Below are positions 61,282 to 64,000 of a DNA stretch of 64,000 nucleotides, piece by piece (positions within the stretch are counted from its first letter, which is position 1; each line of letters opens with the position of its first letter). The DNA is taken from contig JANLFJ010000002.1 in assembly GCA_024655825.1 (NCBI GenBank), forward strand, positions 62,001-126,000. Direction: 5' to 3'. The notes beneath the pieces are model-generated. The model searched no databases. It worked only from the letters and a program-made list of their open reading frames with translations, and was not told the origin of the DNA. The DNA comes from Peptococcaceae bacterium (GTDB taxonomy: Bacteria > Bacillota > Peptococcia > DRI-13 > PHAD01). A program made the translations under genes and the position numbers.

Positions 61282-62859
61282 CTAAATGATTTTAAAATAA
61301 CGCAGCCCGCTCAAGTATCCAATACCGGCCAGCAGGACAACCAAAACCGCATACAAGGCGCGGACCAGAAAGCCGCTTTCCTGGGGCCAAAAATTCCAGG
61401 CGTAAGCGCAAATTAAGGCGATGACCAGCACAATTAAATTAGCCCCAAGGACCCTGGCGACCTTTGACATGCCGTTTTTGAAAGACAATCCGAGTCTTTT
61501 TTTCAATGCCAAAAGCAAAACAGCCGCATCAAGGGTCGCTCCCACCGCCAGCCCGTATCCCAGGCCTGCCGAACCCAGCCTATTGACCAGGAAAAAGTTT
61601 AAGGCGATGCTTGTCGACGCCGCCAGGGACGTGGTCAAAAGCGGCAGCAGCATCCTGCCCATGGCCAGGCATACCCTGTGGCAGATATACTCGGTGGCAA
61701 GACCTGCAACTGCCAGGGAATACCCGGCTAATATGCCCGAGGTGATGGCCAGCGAATCGTGTCCAAAAGCGCCCCTTTGCAGGAGAATGGAAACGATAGG
61801 GACCCGCAGGACATGGAGGATGATCGAAAGGGGGAGAGAAACAATTATAACCAGCCAGAAAGCGCTGGCAAAAGTTGCCCTGAATTCACTGGTATCTCCC
61901 AATCCTTTGGACCTGGACATGGACGGCAGGATAACCATGCCCACCGCGGCGACAAAAACCCAGACGGGAAACTGGGCCAGCCTGTAGGCGTAGTTCAGCC
62001 CGGCAATCGCCCCCACTTCCAGGTATGAGGCCAGGTACCGTTCGCTGAACAAAACGCTTTGAGCGGCAAGCAGGATCAGCAGGTAAGGAACAAAAGCGGA
62101 CAAAACCTGCCGCATCCCCTCCAATATCGCCGCCCGGTTATCGAAAAAAGAACGGAAAACTGCAACAGCCGGAAATTTGATTTTGCCCTTGAAAAACAAC
62201 CCGCCCCAGGTCAAAACGGACATGGAGAGGACGGCAATGACGATAAAATAAGCAACAACGTACACGCCCCTTGCTGCCGGCATTTTCAAAAACACCATGG
62301 CCAGGATGCCGGCTAAATAAACGCCGTTATAGAGGACAGGAGCAAAAGCGGAAACAACAAAACGGCCGTGCGCCTGCAGCAAAGAATTGCCGGCCGCGGC
62401 AGCAGGAGCGAAAACAATTATCGGCAAAAAAATAGCGAAAAAGTCAAGGCACAAGTGTTTTGCTTCCGGTGAAAGCCCGCTTCCCAGGACATCAATGATG
62501 TTTACCCTGAAGATGTCGAACAGTCCGAACACAAACAGCGAGATGAGCAACAGGAAAGCAGTCGTGTAAGCTGCGCACAGGCCCATCAAGCCCTTATTCC
62601 TGGCATGTATTTGGGAGTACAAGGGCACGCAGGAGGCAACAATCGAGGCGGATAAAAGATTCATCCCCACCATGTCGGGAAGAAAAAAGGCCAGCAGGAA
62701 AACGTCGGCATACAAAGTCGTGCCCAGGTATGAAGCCAGAGCAATGTCCCGCGTAACAGCAACCATACTCAAAAGTATATTGATCATTATGATCGGGGCG
62801 ACATCGCTTTTTGCATATTCTTTTATTATTTCGGCGGTTTTGTTAATACAGCTTTTCAA
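61282..62859 (-). CDS. MurJ/MviN-like lipid-linked glycan flippase
   Basis: 525 residues with about 14 helices; N-terminal TRDIALASYLGTTLYADVF, then NLLSASIVASCVPLYSQI, match the MurJ/MviN branch of the MOP superfamily. As it lies between two GT2/DUF2304 pairs it is more likely to flip a surface-glycan intermediate than lipid II, but the main MurJ role is not excluded. TTG start after GAGGT. Confidence 0.85.
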   Translation of the reverse strand: MKSCINKTAEIIKEYAKSDVAPIIMINILLSMVAVTRDIALASYLGTTLYADVFLLAFFLPDMVGMNLLSASIVASCVPLYSQIHARNKGLMGLCAAYTTAFLLLISLFVFGLFDIFRVNIIDVLGSGLSPEAKHLCLDFFAIFLPIIVFAPAAAAGNSLLQAHGRFVVSAFAPVLYNGVYLAGILAMVFLKMPAARGVYVVAYFIVIAVLSMSVLTWGGLFFKGKIKFPAVAVFRSFFDNRAAILEGMRQVLSAFVPYLLILLAAQSVLFSERYLASYLEVGAIAGLNYAYRLAQFPVWVFVAAVGMVILPSMSRSKGLGDTSEFRATFASAFWLVIIVSLPLSIILHVLRVPIVSILLQRGAFGHDSLAITSGILAGYSLAVAGLATEYICHRVCLAMGRMLLPLLTTSLAASTSIALNFFLVNRLGSAGLGYGLAVGATLDAAVLLLALKKRLGLSFKNGMSKVARVLGANLIVLVIALICAYAWNFWPQESGFLVRALYAVLVVLLAGIGYLSGLRYFKII

Positions 62860-62883
62860 GACGATACCTCAAATTGCATAATA

Positions 62884-63246
62884 CTAAGAATTGCGGGAAA
62901 GACCCTGGGCTAATCTTTCCAGTTCAATTTTCAATAAAGCTGTTTCCTGGGTCAGGTTTCTTATTCTTCTCGAACTCCTGGACAGGGCAACAGTCAAACT
63001 GAACACAATCGCTATCAAAAAAAGATTGCCTGCAAGAAAGAGCATGTTGAGACGGTCAGCTATGCCGAACAAATCCGCCAGGCCGCTCAGTACCAGCGGG
63101 TTTACAGCGAGAAAAACGAGACAAACGCCTGAAAACAGCCAGAGCAAGGAATATTTCAGTTCAAGCAGTTCTTTTTTTATTAAATGAACCACGGAAAACG
63201 TAAAAAAAAGAGAACTAACCGCCATAATTATTTGTATTCTTTTCAT
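62884..63246 (-). CDS. DUF2304 membrane protein (first copy)
   Basis: 120 residues, three helices and a coiled C-terminus, with the same design as the protein at 60106-60477 (LELKYSLLWLFSGVCLVFLA between the first two helices). Its start overlaps the end of the GT2 gene by 32 bases. Confidence 0.85.
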   Translation of the reverse strand: MKRIQIIMAVSSLFFTFSVVHLIKKELLELKYSLLWLFSGVCLVFLAVNPLVLSGLADLFGIADRLNMLFLAGNLFLIAIVFSLTVALSRSSRRIRNLTQETALLKIELERLAQGLSRNS

Positions 63247-63967
63247 AAACCCCTAACCTCCGGTTTATCTTTTTGGGTGCCTTCATCAAACTGAAAAAAA
63301 CAGCCAGGCTCACCTTGATCATATAATAAACAGCTTTGCCGCGGCTGATCGAAGAAACCCCGGCAGTCCGTTCGGCCATTGTAACCGGGACTTCGCTGAT
63401 CCGCAGACCATTTCTGAGGGAATCGATGATCGATTCAACGGATGCGTAGTCGGCAGGGTAATTAAATGCAAAATGCTCTATGGCCGCCCTGCCGCACACC
63501 CGGAAACCGGAAGTGGGATCGTAAATCTTCACCCCTGTTAATATTTTAATGAGAAATGAAAAGTAATAAATCCCTATTCTTCTGACCAGGGTGGATTTAA
63601 ACCCTCCCTGGTTAATAAACCTGGACCCGATTACGATATCGCTTTTCTTATCCTGCAGTGCCTTTATCATTGCCGGTATTTCACTTGAACTGTGCTGGCC
63701 GTCCCCATCTATTTGCACGACAATGTCGTAACCATGTTTCAAAGCAAACTTATACCCTGTTTGCAGGGCACCCCCGATCCCAAGGTTGTTTGAAAGATCC
63801 AACACCATTACCTGTTCTTTTCTGGCCGCTTCTCCCGTTCGATCAACCGACCCGTCATTGACAACAAGTATATCGCCGCCCGGGAGGCTCCGCTTTACCT
63901 GAACTATAACTCCCGCAATGTTCTCCTCCTCGTTGTACGCTGGTATTACAACCAAGATTCTACTCAT
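63215..63967 (-). CDS. DPM1-like GT2 glycosyltransferase (first copy)
   Basis: 250 residues: VVIPAYNEEENIAGVI, ILVVNDGSVDRT, QIDGDGQHSSSEI and GSRFINQGGFKSTLVRR, then TSGFRVCGRAAIEHF, typical of polyprenyl-phosphate sugar synthases. GGTGGAGAAG lies just before the ATG. It is the first gene of the operon visible here, although upstream members may lie beyond the window. Confidence 0.92.
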   Translation of the reverse strand: MSRILVVIPAYNEEENIAGVIVQVKRSLPGGDILVVNDGSVDRTGEAARKEQVMVLDLSNNLGIGGALQTGYKFALKHGYDIVVQIDGDGQHSSSEIPAMIKALQDKKSDIVIGSRFINQGGFKSTLVRRIGIYYFSFLIKILTGVKIYDPTSGFRVCGRAAIEHFAFNYPADYASVESIIDSLRNGLRISEVPVTMAERTAGVSSISRGKAVYYMIKVSLAVFFSLMKAPKKINRRLGVYEKNTNNYGG

Positions 63968-64000
63968 AGAACTTCTCCACCTTTTGTAAAAGCTATCTCC

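Noticed and set aside
1-64000. CRISPR arrays, IS elements, rRNA genes
   Set aside because: No regularly spaced repeats of CRISPR size, no transposase frames and no rRNA sequence were seen; only one integrase remnant is present.

Overview
The window looks like a chromosomal segment of an anaerobic, spore-forming Clostridia-type Bacillota, perhaps from the Peptococcaceae/Desulfotomaculales area. This rests on the sporulation membrane protein YtaF, a TM1266-type regulator of the iron-only hydrogenase system, two TAXI/CitMHS carboxylate-uptake loci run by sigma-54, a YkcB/YkcC-like surface glycosylation operon, strong GGAGG ribosome sites and frequent TTG/GTG starts. The lineage is inference; no rRNA gene is present.

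Layout. 0-4 kb: a zinc-ribbon membrane protein and a large exported CARDB/carboxypeptidase-regulatory-like protein split by a frameshift at an 8-G run; then a MazF C-terminal remnant. 4-9 kb: an AtuA-family pair and a CitMHS transporter behind a clear -24/-12 promoter, with their PAS/AAA+ activator. 9-10.4 kb: a small membrane protein and a Dam-type methylase. 10.4-20.1 kb: a TAXI-TRAP transporter with octopine-dehydrogenase-like and ornithine-cyclodeaminase-like enzymes behind a second sigma-54 promoter, with its two-component system (the kinase carries an amino-acid-binding-type sensor). 20.3-23.2 kb: a CbiMQO cobalt/nickel ECF transporter. 23.4-26.8 kb: an EndoQ-UvrD fusion. 26.8-35.7 kb: glycosylation operon (GT-C, GT2, GtrA, GalU, GalE) and an OmpR/PhoR-type two-component system; three promoters here share arrays of CTGAA (TTCAG on the coding strand) repeated every 11 bp. 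35.7-38.1 kb: a degenerate island with gene fragments, a PHP hydrolase whose parts are in permuted order, an integrase remnant, tRNA-Val and an odd tRNA-His.

38.2-45.1 kb is the most unusual part: a RiPP locus with lasso-type PqqD-like B1 and B2 leader peptidase, an HprK-like kinase, a nucleotidyltransferase and an ABC exporter on the plus strand, facing a minus-strand unit made of a 38-codon precursor gene that is absent from ordinary gene calls and a SunS-like glycosyltransferase. The precursor has the YxxP.L...T leader pattern, but its short core has no Asp/Glu, and no lasso cyclase gene is present in the window.

45.2-51.8 kb: a 15-bp inverted repeat around a 69-nt loop, an ECF S component, TM1266 protein, YtaF, and an RND pump with adaptor and TetR regulator. 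52-57.4 kb: a complete liv branched-chain amino acid ABC transporter plus a CBS-ACT protein. 57.4-64 kb: a minus-strand glycan operon with two GT2/DUF2304 pairs, a MurJ-like flippase, a catalytically degenerate HD-GYP protein and a GH114-type hydrolase; it may run on past the window end.
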